A stretch of DNA of 35,863 nt from Pseudomonadota bacterium (GTDB lineage: Bacteria; Pseudomonadota; Alphaproteobacteria; Rhizobiales; Beijerinckiaceae), in contig JAJYDD010000003.1 in NCBI GenBank assembly GCA_021777795.1, forward strand, positions 1 through 35,863, read 5' to 3'. How positions within the stretch are numbered: position 1 is the first letter of the stretch; each line of letters opens with the position of its first letter. The notes beneath the pieces were generated by a model. That model made no database searches, was not told where the DNA came from, and was given only the letters and a program-made list of their open reading frames with translations. Positions 24,203 to 32,352 of the stretch are shown here, piece after piece. Position numbers and translations under genes: made by a program.

Positions 24203-24883
24203 GTGACGGCGGCGGAATGGACGGCGGTGATGCTGTCGCTAAGGGTGGCGAGCGTTGGTGCGCTGGCGAGCCTGCCCTTTGCGATCGCCGTCGCCTATGC
24301 GTTGGCGCGCGGGCGATTCTACGGCAAGACGGCGCTCGACGTCATCGTCCACCTGCCGCTGGTGATGCCGCCGGTCGTCACCGGCTGGCTGCTGCTGATC
24401 GGCTTCGGCCGCAACGGGCCGCTCGGCGAATTCTTCGAGCGCGTCTTCGGCCTCGTCTTCGCGTTTCGCTGGACGGGCGCGGCGCTGGCGGCCGGCGTGA
24501 TGGGCTTTCCCTTGATGGTGCGGGCCATTCGGCTGTCGCTCGACTCGGTCGACCGCAAGCTGGAGCAGGCCGCGGCGACGTTGGGCGCCGGGCCTTTGCG
24601 CATCTTCGCCACGGTGACGCTGCCGCTCGCCTTCCCCGGCGTGTTCGCCGGCCTCATCCTCGGCTTCGCCAAGGCGATCGGCGAATTCGGCGCCACCATC
24701 ACGTTCGTCGCCAACATACCCGGCCAGACCCAGACGCTGGCGACCGCAATTTACGACACCACGCAGGATCCCGACGGCGGCGCCAGCACGTGGCGCTTGA
24801 CGGCGATCGCCATCGCCATCGCCGTAATCGCGCTCACCGCCTCGGAGGCGCTGGCGCGCGGCTTTTGGGGGCGTGCGCGGTGA
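24203..24883 (+). CDS. modB: Molybdate ABC transporter permease
   Basis: 226 residues from GTG 24203, which has gggag 5 nt upstream; the ORF track's TTG at 24146 abuts the GH38 stop and has no such site. Five or six membrane helices are visible. The ABC-permease EAA loop reads EQAAATLGAGPLRIFATVTLPLAFPGVFAGLILGFAKAIGEFGAT, and the last segment is the ModB/CysT signature. LPLVMPPVVTGWLLL is also typical of ModB. The gene overlaps modC by 4 bp (GTGA). The binding-protein gene modA, normally upstream, is absent here. Confidence 0.9.
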   Translation: MTAAEWTAVMLSLRVASVGALASLPFAIAVAYALARGRFYGKTALDVIVHLPLVMPPVVTGWLLLIGFGRNGPLGEFFERVFGLVFAFRWTGAALAAGVMGFPLMVRAIRLSLDSVDRKLEQAAATLGAGPLRIFATVTLPLAFPGVFAGLILGFAKAIGEFGATITFVANIPGQTQTLATAIYDTTQDPDGGASTWRLTAIAIAIAVIALTASEALARGFWGRAR

Positions 24884-25533
24884 TCGAGATCCGGGTCAAG
24901 CGCACGTTCGGCGCCACGATGATTGAAGCCGACATCGTAACCCCGGCGCAGGCGCTGGCGCTGGTTGGGGCCTCCGGCGGCGGCAAGACGACGCTGCTCA
25001 ACATGGTGGCGGGGCTGGAGACGCCAGAAGCGGGCTTCATCGCCATCGGCGGGACGGTGCTGTTCGATTCCGAGCTTGGGCTGAACCTGCCGCCCCGCAA
25101 GCGGCGGATCGGCTATGTGTTCCAGGAGCCGCGGCTGTTTCCGCATTATACGGTGGCGGGAAACCTTCGCTATGGCGCGAGCCTCGCTCCGCCCGGCGAC
25201 GCGCTGATCGGCTTCGACGAACTGGTCGCCTGGCTCGGAATCCGACCCCTGCTCGACCGCCGACCGGCGAAATTGTCGGGCGGAGAGAAGCAGCGGGTGG
25301 CCATCGGCCGCGCGCTGTTGAGCCGGCCCCGCGCGCTGTTGCTCGACGAGCCGCTCTCTGCGCTCGACCCGGCGCGGCGCGAGGACATCATGAGGCTGAT
25401 CGGCGAACTCATCGACCGTTTCAGACTGCCGATGATCCTGGTCAGCCACCGTCTGGACGAGGTCGATCGCCTCGCCGAGACCTCGGCGCAGGTGGAGCCG
25501 GGGCGCACGGTGACGTTGGCGGGGCTGTCGTGA
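24880..25533 (+). CDS. modC: Molybdate ABC transporter ATPase, short form without Mop domain
   Basis: 217 residues from GTG 24880, overlapping the modB stop. Walker A GASGGGKTTL, Q-loop VFQEPRLFPH, signature LSGGEKQRVAIGRAL, Walker B ALLLDEPLSALD and H-loop LVSHRLDEV are all present, and PPRKRRIGYVFQE is typical of ModC. Most ModC proteins have about 350 residues with a C-terminal Mop/TOBE domain that senses molybdate. This one stops soon after the ATPase domain (RTVTLAGLS). It energises the ModB channel. I see no frameshifted Mop remnant downstream. Confidence 0.87.
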   Translation: MIEIRVKRTFGATMIEADIVTPAQALALVGASGGGKTTLLNMVAGLETPEAGFIAIGGTVLFDSELGLNLPPRKRRIGYVFQEPRLFPHYTVAGNLRYGASLAPPGDALIGFDELVAWLGIRPLLDRRPAKLSGGEKQRVAIGRALLSRPRALLLDEPLSALDPARREDIMRLIGELIDRFRLPMILVSHRLDEVDRLAETSAQVEPGRTVTLAGLS

Positions 25534-25772
25534 ATATATTTCCCTTTCCCGAAACATTTGTGCCGCGCAGCAAGATCGGCTAAGGAAGCATGGGGCTAGC
25601 CCGCCGTATCGATGCGGGGTATCAGGCTTGGCGACGCCGGCCGACCATCCCATATCGACAGCTTCCTTGTCCGTGGGCGCGCGCGAAAGCGTTTGCGTCC
25701 GGGCAAGCTGGGCGAGATAGCCGGGAAAGAAGGCCTTGTTCGATGGATTTCCTCCAGCCACGGTTACTCCGC
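25534..25772. other. Intergenic region upstream of purC
   Basis: 239 bp between modC and purC. It opens AT-rich (aatatatttccctttccc), then turns GC-rich. The plus frame stays open into purC, with an alternative ATG at 25743 preceded by gaagg. I see no RNA gene, terminator or conserved peptide in it. The purC promoter presumably lies here. Confidence 0.4.
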
Positions 25773-26537
25773 ATGAACCGCCGCCGACGCATCTATGAAG
25801 GCAAAGCCAAGATCCTCTACGAGGGGCCGGAGCCGGGCACGCTCATCCAGCATTTCAAGGACGACGCGACCGCCTTCAACGCCAAGAAGCACGAGGTGAT
25901 CGAGGGCAAGGGCGTCGTCAATAACCGCATTTCAGAATATCTGTTCTCCCGCCTCAACGAGATCGGCGTGCCGACGCATTTCGTGCGCCGTCTCAATGCG
26001 CGCGAGCAGCTCGTGCGCGAGGTCGAGATCATTCCGCTCGAAGTCGTGGTGCGCAACGTTGCGGCCGGCTCGCTGTCGACGCGCCTCGGCATCGACGAGG
26101 GCACGCAACTGCCGCGCTCGATCATCGAGTTCTATTACAAAAACGACGCGCTGAACGACCCGATGGTGTCGGAGGAGCATATCACCGCTTTTGGCTGGGC
26201 GGCGCCGCAAGAGCTCGACGACATCATGGCGCTGGCGATCCGCGTCAACGATTTTCTCAGTGGGCTGTTTCTGGGCGTCGGCATCAAGCTTGTCGACTTC
26301 AAGATCGAATGCGGAAGGCTGTGGGAAGGCGACAACATGCGCATCGTCGTCGCCGACGAGATCAGCCCGGATTGCTGCCGGCTCTGGGACGTCAAGACCA
26401 ACGACAAGATGGACAAGGACCGTTTCCGCAAGGATCTTGGCGGCATGATCGAGGCTTATACCGAAGTCGCGCGTCGGCTCGGCGTGATTCAAGAGAACGA
26501 GAAGATCGGCGCCGGCGGCCCGAAGCTGGTGAAGTGA
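25773..26537 (+). CDS. purC: Phosphoribosylaminoimidazole-succinocarboxamide synthase (SAICAR synthetase)
   Basis: 254 residues from ATG 25773 ([18 protein letters not shown]), the usual family start; ATG 25743 would add ten residues. It joins aspartate to CAIR using ATP in de novo purine synthesis. Motifs: [66 protein letters not shown] and the ATP/Mg site [16 protein letters not shown]. It is followed by a strong terminator and converges on pyk. Confidence 0.96.
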   Translation: MNRRRRIYEGKAKILYEGPEPGTLIQHFKDDATAFNAKKHEVIEGKGVVNNRISEYLFSRLNEIGVPTHFVRRLNAREQLVREVEIIPLEVVVRNVAAGSLSTRLGIDEGTQLPRSIIEFYYKNDALNDPMVSEEHITAFGWAAPQELDDIMALAIRVNDFLSGLFLGVGIKLVDFKIECGRLWEGDNMRIVVADEISPDCCRLWDVKTNDKMDKDRFRKDLGGMIEAYTEVARRLGVIQENEKIGAGGPKLVK

Positions 26538-26556
26538 AGCCTATGAGCTGACGATC

Positions 26557-26587
26557 AAAAAGGCCGGACCTTGGGTCCGGCCTTTTT
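26557..26587. terminator. Bidirectional intrinsic terminator between purC and pyk
   Basis: A perfect 14-bp stem (aaaaaggccggacc / ggtccggccttttt) with a 3-nt loop. The A-run on one side and T-run on the other allow rho-independent termination of both purC (+) and pyk (-), whose stops flank it at 26537 and 26599. Confidence 0.93.
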
Positions 26588-26598
26588 CGTTTCGACGT

Positions 26599-28035
26599 TC
26601 ATACCGTCCCGCCATCTGTCCCGACGACGACGATGCGCAGGTTGTTGGTCGAACCCGGTGTGCCGAACGGCACGCCCGCCACCACCAGCACGCGCTGGCC
26701 GACCCCCGCGAAACCGTCGATATAGGCGTGGCGGCAGGCGCGGTCAGCCATGTCGCGCTCGTCGCGGGCGTCGTCGGTGACGACGGGATGCACGCCCCAG
26801 GTCAGCGCCAGCCGCCGCGCCACCTCGACGATCGGCGTCAGCGCCAGGATCGAGGACGCCGGCCGCTCGCGCGCGATGCGCAGGCCGGTCGCGCCCGACG
26901 AGGTCCAGGCGCAGATCACTTTGGCGCCGAGCACGTCGGCGACGTCGCGCGTCGCTTCCGCGATGGCGTCGGCGCCGGTCGCCTCCGGCGGCGGGCGCTG
27001 CGCCAGCAGTAGGCTGGGGTAGACTTCCTCCGCCTCCACCGTCTCGGCGATGCGGTTCATCATCGCCACCGCTTCTAGGGGATATTGGCCGGAGGCGCTT
27101 TCGGCCGACAACATCACCGCGTCGGCGCCCTCGAACACGGCGTTGGCGACGTCGGAGACCTCGGCGCGCGTCGGCACCGGCGAGGTAATCATCGACTCCA
27201 GCATCTGCGTCGCCACGACCACGGGCTTGCCGAGCGCACGGGCCTTGCGCGTCATCGTCTTCTGCAAGCCGGGCACGCGCTCGACCGGCATTTCCACGCC
27301 GAGGTCGCCGCGCGCGACCATGATGCCGTCACAGACGGCCAGGATCGCGTCCAAGGCGTCGATCGCCTGCGGTTTTTCGATCTTGGCCATCACATTGGCG
27401 CGCTTGCCGGCGATTTTCTTGACCTCGATGACGTCCTCCGGCCGCTGCACGAAGGACAGCGCCACCCAATCGATGTTTTCGTCGAGCGCGGCGGCGAGGT
27501 CGGCGCGGTCCTTGGGCGTCATAGCCGAGGTCGGCAGCAGCGTATCGGGCAGGCTGACGCCCTTCTTATTGGAGATTTTGCCGGCGACCTCGATCACGCA
27601 TTCGGCGTGGCGTTCGGAATGGGATTGCACGCGCAACTGCACCTTGCCGTCGTCGATCAGGAGCCGATGGCCGGGGCGCAGCGATTCCAGGATTTCGGGG
27701 TGCGGCAGCCGCACGCGACGCGAATCGCCGGGGGTCGGGTCGTCATCGACTGTGAAAAAATCGCCCTTGCGCAGTTCCTCGGCGCCCTTGGCGAACAGTC
27801 CGACGCGCAGCTTCGGCCCTTGGAGGTCGACGAGTATGCCGATGGGGCGGTCGACCTTTTCCTCCAGCGCGCGGATGGTCGCGACGCGCTCGCGCATCAT
27901 GTCATGCGAGGCGTGGCTCATGTTGATGCGGAACACGTCGGCGCCGGCGCGATACAGCGCCTCGACCACCTCGGGATCCTGCGAAGCGGGGCCCAGGGTA
28001 GCGAGAATCTTGATGCGGCGGCTGCGTCGGGTCAT
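26599..28035 (-). CDS. pyk: Pyruvate kinase
   Basis: 478 residues from ATG 28035; the ORF track's ATG at 28047 lacks a ribosome site, whereas GAGG sits 7 nt before 28035. It makes pyruvate and ATP from PEP and ADP. Motifs: KILATLGPAS, FRINMSHAS, VDLQGPKLRVG, the catalytic signature MAKIEKPQAIDALD, MVARGDLGVEMP, ATQMLESMI and DVANAVFEGADAVMLSAESA, with a complete C-terminal regulatory domain. DUF1036 lies 21 bp upstream on the same strand, an arrangement common in rhizobia. Confidence 0.96.
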   Translation of the reverse strand: MTRRSRRIKILATLGPASQDPEVVEALYRAGADVFRINMSHASHDMMRERVATIRALEEKVDRPIGILVDLQGPKLRVGLFAKGAEELRKGDFFTVDDDPTPGDSRRVRLPHPEILESLRPGHRLLIDDGKVQLRVQSHSERHAECVIEVAGKISNKKGVSLPDTLLPTSAMTPKDRADLAAALDENIDWVALSFVQRPEDVIEVKKIAGKRANVMAKIEKPQAIDALDAILAVCDGIMVARGDLGVEMPVERVPGLQKTMTRKARALGKPVVVATQMLESMITSPVPTRAEVSDVANAVFEGADAVMLSAESASGQYPLEAVAMMNRIAETVEAEEVYPSLLLAQRPPPEATGADAIAEATRDVADVLGAKVICAWTSSGATGLRIARERPASSILALTPIVEVARRLALTWGVHPVVTDDARDERDMADRACRHAYIDGFAGVGQRVLVVAGVPFGTPGSTNNLRIVVVGTDGGTV

Positions 28036-28056
28036 TTCGAGCCTCATATGTGTGCG

Positions 28057-28476
28057 TCAGCGCGCCTGGTCGGTGAGCTGCACTGTCCAGTTCTTCGCGT
28101 CCTTGCCGGTGTCGACTTCGAAGAAGCCGGTGCGCTCGTAGCCTCGCGCGAAGCAATCCTCGCGGCCCTCGATTTTGAACTCGCGGTCGTTGGTGCACAT
28201 GTAGGCCTTGCCTTTCCACTCGCCGCCGCGTTCGTCCATCGCGTAGACGTAATAGAATTCCGCGGCGAGCGGGCCCTCCAGCAGCGTGTCGCAATCCGAA
28301 GGTTTGAGGTTCCACCAGCCTTCGCTGACCCATTTCTTGCCGTCGGTATAGGCGAGCGAGACGCTGACGCGGTCGGAGGTCTGGTTGCAGAGCCGGAAAT
28401 CGGCGTGCGCGGGCGCGGCGAGGGCGCCGAGCAGGGGCAGAGTTAAACGCAGCGGCCTGGCGAAGCGCAGCGGCAT
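28057..28476 (-). CDS. DUF1036 secreted protein
   Basis: 139 residues from ATG 28476, with gggaga about 5 nt upstream. A signal peptide (MPLRFARPLRLTLPLLGALAAPAHA) should be cut before DFRLCNQTSDRVSVSLAY. WVSEGWWNLKPSDCDTLLEG and KAYMCTNDREFKIEG are DUF1036 hallmarks. The conserved Cys residues suggest periplasmic disulfides. The family is a small beta-sandwich-like protein of unknown function. It precedes pyk and probably shares its transcript. Confidence 0.88.
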   Translation of the reverse strand: MPLRFARPLRLTLPLLGALAAPAHADFRLCNQTSDRVSVSLAYTDGKKWVSEGWWNLKPSDCDTLLEGPLAAEFYYVYAMDERGGEWKGKAYMCTNDREFKIEGREDCFARGYERTGFFEVDTGKDAKNWTVQLTDQAR

Positions 28477-28640
28477 GGGGTCTCCCGTTTCGGCCGGCAT
28501 ATTCCGGGGCGGCGGCGCCCTGTCAACCGCCGCTCGGGCTTTGCGGCGGTGGACCGGCCCCGCGAACGGCGCTAAGGCGCGCGGCGAGGGGAGAGGCGGA
28601 TGAAGCGGAACTGGGGTCTCGCCCGCACGACGATGCGCCG

Positions 28641-30410
28641 GTGAGTCGTTTGTTTCTCGATGTTGAGGCGTCGTTGAGCGGCCGGCGCTGGCGTGCTCGG
28701 CTTGATGCGGCTGGCGAGGCGCGGGCGCAGGCGATGGCGCAGGGCGCGGGGGTCAGCGAACTGGTCGCGCGCATCCTGGCCGGGCGCGGCGTAGAACTTG
28801 ACGCGGTCGAGCGGCACTTGGAGCCGACGCTTAGAGATCTCATGCCGGATCCGCTGACGCTCGCCGACATGGGCGCGGCGACCGAGCGCCTCGCCCGCGC
28901 GATCGCTCGGCGCGAGCGGGTCGCGATCTTCGGCGATTACGACGTCGACGGCGCCTGCGCCGCAGCGCTGCTGAGCGAATATCTCGCCGCGCTCGGCTGC
29001 GACACGCTGATCCACATTCCCGATCGCGTCACCGAGGGCTATGGCCCCAGCGTCGAGGCGATGCGGCGTTTCCGTGAAGCGGGCGCCGACCTTGTCGTCA
29101 CCGTCGATTGCGGCGCGGTCAGTTTTGAGCCGTTCGCGGAGGCCGCCAAGCTTGGGCTCGACGTCATCGTGTTCGACCACCACCAAGCGTCGGAGGCGCT
29201 CCCCCAGGCGCTGGCGCTTGTCGATCCCAACCGGCAGGACGATCTCTCCGGGCTCGGCGCGCTCTGCGCGACCGGCGTCGTGTTCATGGCTTTGGTCGAT
29301 CTCAACCGGCGGCTTCGCGGGTCGGGTTCGGCGCCCGACCTCAAGGCCAAACTCGACCTCGTCGCGCTGGCGACGGTGGCCGACGTCGTGCCGCTTGTCG
29401 GGCTCAATCGCGCCTTCGTCGCGCGCGGGCTGGAGACCATGCGCAAGCGCGAGCGGCTGGGTCTGGCGGCCTTGTTCGACGTCGCCGGCGCCGGCGGGCC
29501 GCCGACACCTTATCACCTGGGTTTCCTCGTCGGCCCCCGCATCAACGCCGGCGGCCGCATCGGCGACGCCGCCCTCGGCGCGCGCCTGCTCGCCACGACC
29601 GACGCGGCCGAGGCGACGCGGATCGCCGCCGAACTGGATCGGCTTAACCGCGAGCGCCAGCGCATCGAGATATCCGCGCTCGCGGAAGCCGAAGCGCAGG
29701 CGCTGGCCGCTCTTGGGTTGGAGGAGCGCGGCGCCTGCGTCATCGTCGCCAACGAGGGTTGGCCGGCGGGCGTCGTCGGCTTGCTCGCCTCACGGTTGAA
29801 GGATCGCTTCGGCCGCCCCGCCTTCGCTATGGCGCTAACCGGCGAGACGGCAACGGGTTCGGCGCGCTCGATCCCCGGCGTCGACATCGGCCGCATCGTG
29901 CATGGGCTCGTCGCGTCGGGACTGGCCAGCAAAGGCGGCGGCCACGCGATGGCGGCCGGGCTCACCGTGGCGCGGGCGCGGCTCGGCGAATTGCGGGCGC
30001 AACTCGAAGCTGCGCTCGCCGCTTCCGTCGCCGATGCGCGGCGCGACGAGGCCCTCGTCATCGACGCCGCGCTCGCCGCCGGCGCCGCGACGCCGGAGCT
30101 TTTGCGCACGATCGACGGCGCGGGCCCCTATGGCGCCGGCAATCCGGAGCCGGTGTTCGCTTTGCCCCGCCACCGCGTCGAGGGCATCATGCGGGTGGGG
30201 GCCGACCACATGCGCTTTCGCGCCGTCGCTGGGGACGGACGCGCCTTGGAAGCCATCGCCTTTCGCGCCGCCGACAAGCCGCTGGGCAAGGGTCTTGTCG
30301 CGCTTCAGGGCGGCTTCGCACATCTCGCCGGCGCGCTGACGCTCGACCGCTATGGCGGGCGCGAGCGGGCGCGGCTGCGCCTCATCGACGCCGCGCCCGC
30401 GCTCATGTGA
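28641..30410 (+). CDS. recJ: Single-stranded-DNA-specific 5'-3' exonuclease RecJ
   Basis: 589 residues starting at GTG 28641; no clear ribosome site is visible, and the N-terminus MSRLFLDVEASLSGRRW fits alphaproteobacterial RecJ. DHH phosphoesterase motifs: FGDYDVDGACAAALL (motif I), TVDCGA, the DHH of VFDHHQAS, and DVVPL. The DHHA1 part has GPRINAGGRIGDA and SKGGGHAMAAGLTV, and an OB-like C-terminal domain follows. It degrades single-stranded DNA in RecF-pathway recombination, base excision and mismatch repair. It overlaps the GNAT gene by 8 bp tail to tail. Confidence 0.95.
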   Translation: MSRLFLDVEASLSGRRWRARLDAAGEARAQAMAQGAGVSELVARILAGRGVELDAVERHLEPTLRDLMPDPLTLADMGAATERLARAIARRERVAIFGDYDVDGACAAALLSEYLAALGCDTLIHIPDRVTEGYGPSVEAMRRFREAGADLVVTVDCGAVSFEPFAEAAKLGLDVIVFDHHQASEALPQALALVDPNRQDDLSGLGALCATGVVFMALVDLNRRLRGSGSAPDLKAKLDLVALATVADVVPLVGLNRAFVARGLETMRKRERLGLAALFDVAGAGGPPTPYHLGFLVGPRINAGGRIGDAALGARLLATTDAAEATRIAAELDRLNRERQRIEISALAEAEAQALAALGLEERGACVIVANEGWPAGVVGLLASRLKDRFGRPAFAMALTGETATGSARSIPGVDIGRIVHGLVASGLASKGGGHAMAAGLTVARARLGELRAQLEAALAASVADARRDEALVIDAALAAGAATPELLRTIDGAGPYGAGNPEPVFALPRHRVEGIMRVGADHMRFRAVAGDGRALEAIAFRAADKPLGKGLVALQGGFAHLAGALTLDRYGGRERARLRLIDAAPALM

Positions 30411-31179
30411 GCGCGCGGCGGCGGTAGTGATAGGGATAGGCTACGCGAAAACCCAGGGATTCGTATAGCGCCCGCGCGACGCGGTTGGCGTCGTTGACTT
30501 GCAGATAGGCCGTCGCCGCCCCGCCAAGGCTTCCCCAGCCCATCAGCGCGCGCGTGATCGCCCGGCCAACGCCCTGACCGCGAAACTCCGGCCGCACGAC
30601 GATGTCGAACAGCCCGACCGCGCCGCGCTCGCCGATGCCGAAGCCGAAACCCGCCGCCTGCCCGCTCATGTAGGCCGTGGCGAAAGCCGCCGGTAGGGCG
30701 ATGGCCTGCACGATGTGGTCGTGGACAAGGCGATGCGAAGGCGCGACGCCCTGCGCCGCCGCGACGCCGTTTAACCAGGAAGGCGTCGGGCCGGGCTCGA
30801 TGCGCACTTCGGGGTCGTCTTGCGCCTTCGCCAGGGGAGCAATCATCACCGTCGACGGGTCGAGGCGCTCGTAGGCGGCGGTCGCCAGCGCCGGGTCGGC
30901 GTCGGGACCGGCCAAGGGGGTGACGCGAAAGACCGCCGGTTGGCCGTTCAGCGCATAGAAGCGCTCGGCCTCGGCCATGATCTCGGCAAATTCGCGCGCG
31001 GGCGTCCAGGCATTGATGGATACGGCGCGCAGTTCATGGCGCGCGCCGAGCGCATTGGCGGAATTGGCGCGCTTTGTGTAGCCGCCGCCGAGACGGAACA
31101 TCCAGCCGCCGAAATAGACATTGCGCGGCGCCGGCCACGCATTGAAGCCGCGCTCTTCGAGGCCGAGTATGTCAGTCAT
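30403..31179 (-). CDS. GNAT-family N-acetyltransferase
   Basis: 258 residues. The C-terminal half is a GNAT domain with the acetyl-CoA loop VRPEFRGQGVGRAIT and the helix-strand end AYLQVNDANRVARALYESLGF. The N-terminal half (NAWPAPRNVYFGGWMFRLGGGYTKRANSAN) is a second degenerate GNAT-like lobe seen in two-domain members. Substrate unknown. The ATG at 31179 overlaps the stop of an 18-codon upstream ORF (ATGA), so translation may be coupled. Confidence 0.87.
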   Translation of the reverse strand: MTDILGLEERGFNAWPAPRNVYFGGWMFRLGGGYTKRANSANALGARHELRAVSINAWTPAREFAEIMAEAERFYALNGQPAVFRVTPLAGPDADPALATAAYERLDPSTVMIAPLAKAQDDPEVRIEPGPTPSWLNGVAAAQGVAPSHRLVHDHIVQAIALPAAFATAYMSGQAAGFGFGIGERGAVGLFDIVVRPEFRGQGVGRAITRALMGWGSLGGAATAYLQVNDANRVARALYESLGFRVAYPYHYRRRALT

Positions 31180-31232
31180 GTCGGCGGCTTTTCAGGCGCG
31201 AGAACGATGAGGTTGCGAGGACGGCGGATCAT
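31176..31232 (-). CDS. Putative 18-codon leader ORF coupled to the GNAT gene
   Basis: ATG 31232 has an excellent ribosome site (ttggag, 5 nt spacing) and encodes MIRRPRNLIVLAPEKPPT. Its TGA overlaps the acetyltransferase ATG as ATGA. A terminator hairpin lies just upstream at 31255-31281. It could be a leader peptide, a translational-coupling device, or a genuine small protein. It is too short for the ORF track. Confidence 0.45.
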   Translation of the reverse strand: MIRRPRNLIVLAPEKPPT

Positions 31233-31254
31233 GGCGGCTCCAAGTTTTGGGCAT

Positions 31255-31281
31255 AAAAAAAGCCGCGCTCGGAGGCGCGGC
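31255..31281 (-). terminator. Intrinsic terminator / possible attenuator, minus strand
   Basis: On the minus strand, gccgcgc and gcgcggc form a 7-bp GC stem with a 6-nt loop followed by seven T. It would end a transcript coming from about 31300-31620 (the LysR remnant or a small RNA), or act as an attenuator before the leader ORF and GNAT gene. Confidence 0.7.
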
Positions 31282-31396
31282 GGGAAGGTTCGCGTCTGTC
31301 ACGCGCGGCCGTCCAGCGCCTCAGGGGGGAGCGGAGCTACGGCGGCGGATTTCAAGCGCGAACATATTTTGCCTGTGAAGCCGCGCGGGCGATCTG

Positions 31397-31622
31397 TCAA
31401 GGGTCGCAAGATAACCGCGCGATAGCGCTGAACGCGGCTAAAAGCGCGGCGGGCCGGTTCGCAACCGCCACAGAAACTTCCGGCCACGGAACGCGGCGCT
31501 GCGCCAACAACTCGCGCGCGTGATCGAGGAACGCTTCGCCCTGTGGTGTGAGGCGCCGCAGCGCGGCGTCCGCTCAGATCGCCAAGCCTCGGCCTATGGT
31601 CTGCCGAGCGCGCCAAACGCAA
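31397..31622 (-). pseudogene. Decayed LysR-type regulator fragment
   Basis: In the frame closed by TGA 31399-31397, the minus strand reads RRLTPQGEAFLDHARELLAQ, which matches the end of the LysR helix-turn-helix domain (LT..G..FL.HAR.LL). Upstream the frame is broken by a TGA at 31576-31574. Another frame gives RLGDLSGRRA, resembling the preceding LysR segment (LG..LF.R.GRR), so a frameshift is likely. No effector-binding domain follows: the frame closes after about 58 codons. This looks like the remnant of a regulator gene lost by deletion; small size makes the call tentative. Confidence 0.45.
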
Positions 31623-31782
31623 AAGGGTGTTGCATGCTGATTTTCGTTACATATAGCGACGGACGCCGCCCATCGGGCTTATGTAAGCTGTCGTTGGCGT
31701 TAGCCCATGTATATTGACTGGCGGCGAAAAGCGCACTTCACGAGTTTTGGCGGCAATTCACGGCGCGTGAAGGTCTCGCCAG
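31623..31782. promoter_or_regulatory. Promoter region of the Nudix gene with TTCACG repeats
   Basis: A relatively AT-rich stretch without a gene. ttcacg-gcg-cgtgaa (31757-31771) is a perfect inverted repeat, and a third ttcacg lies at 31737-31742, exactly 20 bp upstream in direct orientation (about two helical turns). The repeat ends 11 bp before the Nudix ATG. It looks like an operator; the regulator is unknown. Confidence 0.45.
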
Positions 31783-32340
31783 ATGTTTTCGGTCTTCAAC
31801 CTGCACCCGGATGCTCCAGGCCCCGCTGAATTGAAAACCCGATCCGAAGTCTCGCCCCTCTCGCACCCAGCCAATCTGCTTCAGATCGCAGCCCTGCCGG
31901 TTCGCTTCGAAGACGGCAAGCCCGAGGTCATGTTGGTCACCTCTCGCGAGACCAAACGATGGGTGATCCCCAAGGGATGGCCAATGAAGGGCAAGAAGAA
32001 TTGGGCGGCGGCGGCGCAGGAGGCCAGAGAGGAGGCCGGCGTCATCGGCAAGACGCTCAAGAGGCCCGTCGGCGAGTTTTACTATTTCAAGCGGAGGTCC
32101 GCGCATTTCGACCTCTGTCGGGTCGAGGTCTATCTTCTCGGGTTTGAGAAGCGGCTGGAGGTTTACCGGGGAACGAGCCAGCGCGAGGCGCGCTGGTTTT
32201 CGCTCGAAGAGGCGGCCGAAGCCGTGGAAGAGCCGGGCTTGACGGCGCTTCTGCATGACCTCGATTTCAACCCGCTCCAGAAGCCGACGAAAAAGAAGTC
32301 CGCGAAACCGGGTGGCAAGAAAATACGGAAAAAGCCGTGA
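31783..32340 (+). CDS. Nudix hydrolase (diphosphoinositol-polyphosphate phosphohydrolase-like)
   Basis: 185 residues, ATG with gaagg about 9 nt upstream. The Nudix fold is shown by VIPKGWPMKGKKNWAAAAQEAREEAGV. The catalytic helix has EAREEAG, with Gln where the canonical REUxEE has its first Arg. The PKGWP..G form is typical of alphaproteobacterial Nudix proteins related to DIPP enzymes, which split diphosphate-linked nucleosides or inositol pyrophosphates. The C-terminus is a lysine-rich tail (KPTKKKSAKPGGKK), perhaps for nucleic-acid or polyphosphate contact. Substrate not predictable. Confidence 0.87.
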   Translation: MFSVFNLHPDAPGPAELKTRSEVSPLSHPANLLQIAALPVRFEDGKPEVMLVTSRETKRWVIPKGWPMKGKKNWAAAAQEAREEAGVIGKTLKRPVGEFYYFKRRSAHFDLCRVEVYLLGFEKRLEVYRGTSQREARWFSLEEAAEAVEEPGLTALLHDLDFNPLQKPTKKKSAKPGGKKIRKKP

Positions 32341-32352
32341 CTCGGGGCGGCG

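Noticed and set aside
24751-25761. 336-codon minus-strand ORF across modC and the purC upstream region
   Set aside because: Mostly antisense to modC. The part outside it (25534-25761) shows no recognisable domain.
27050-28446. 363- and 453-codon plus-strand ORFs opposite pyk and DUF1036
   Set aside because: Antisense to strongly conserved pyruvate kinase.
31299-31622. 107-codon minus-strand ORF as an intact gene
   Set aside because: No ribosome site, arginine-rich, and the recognisable LysR motif is in another frame, so decay is the better explanation.
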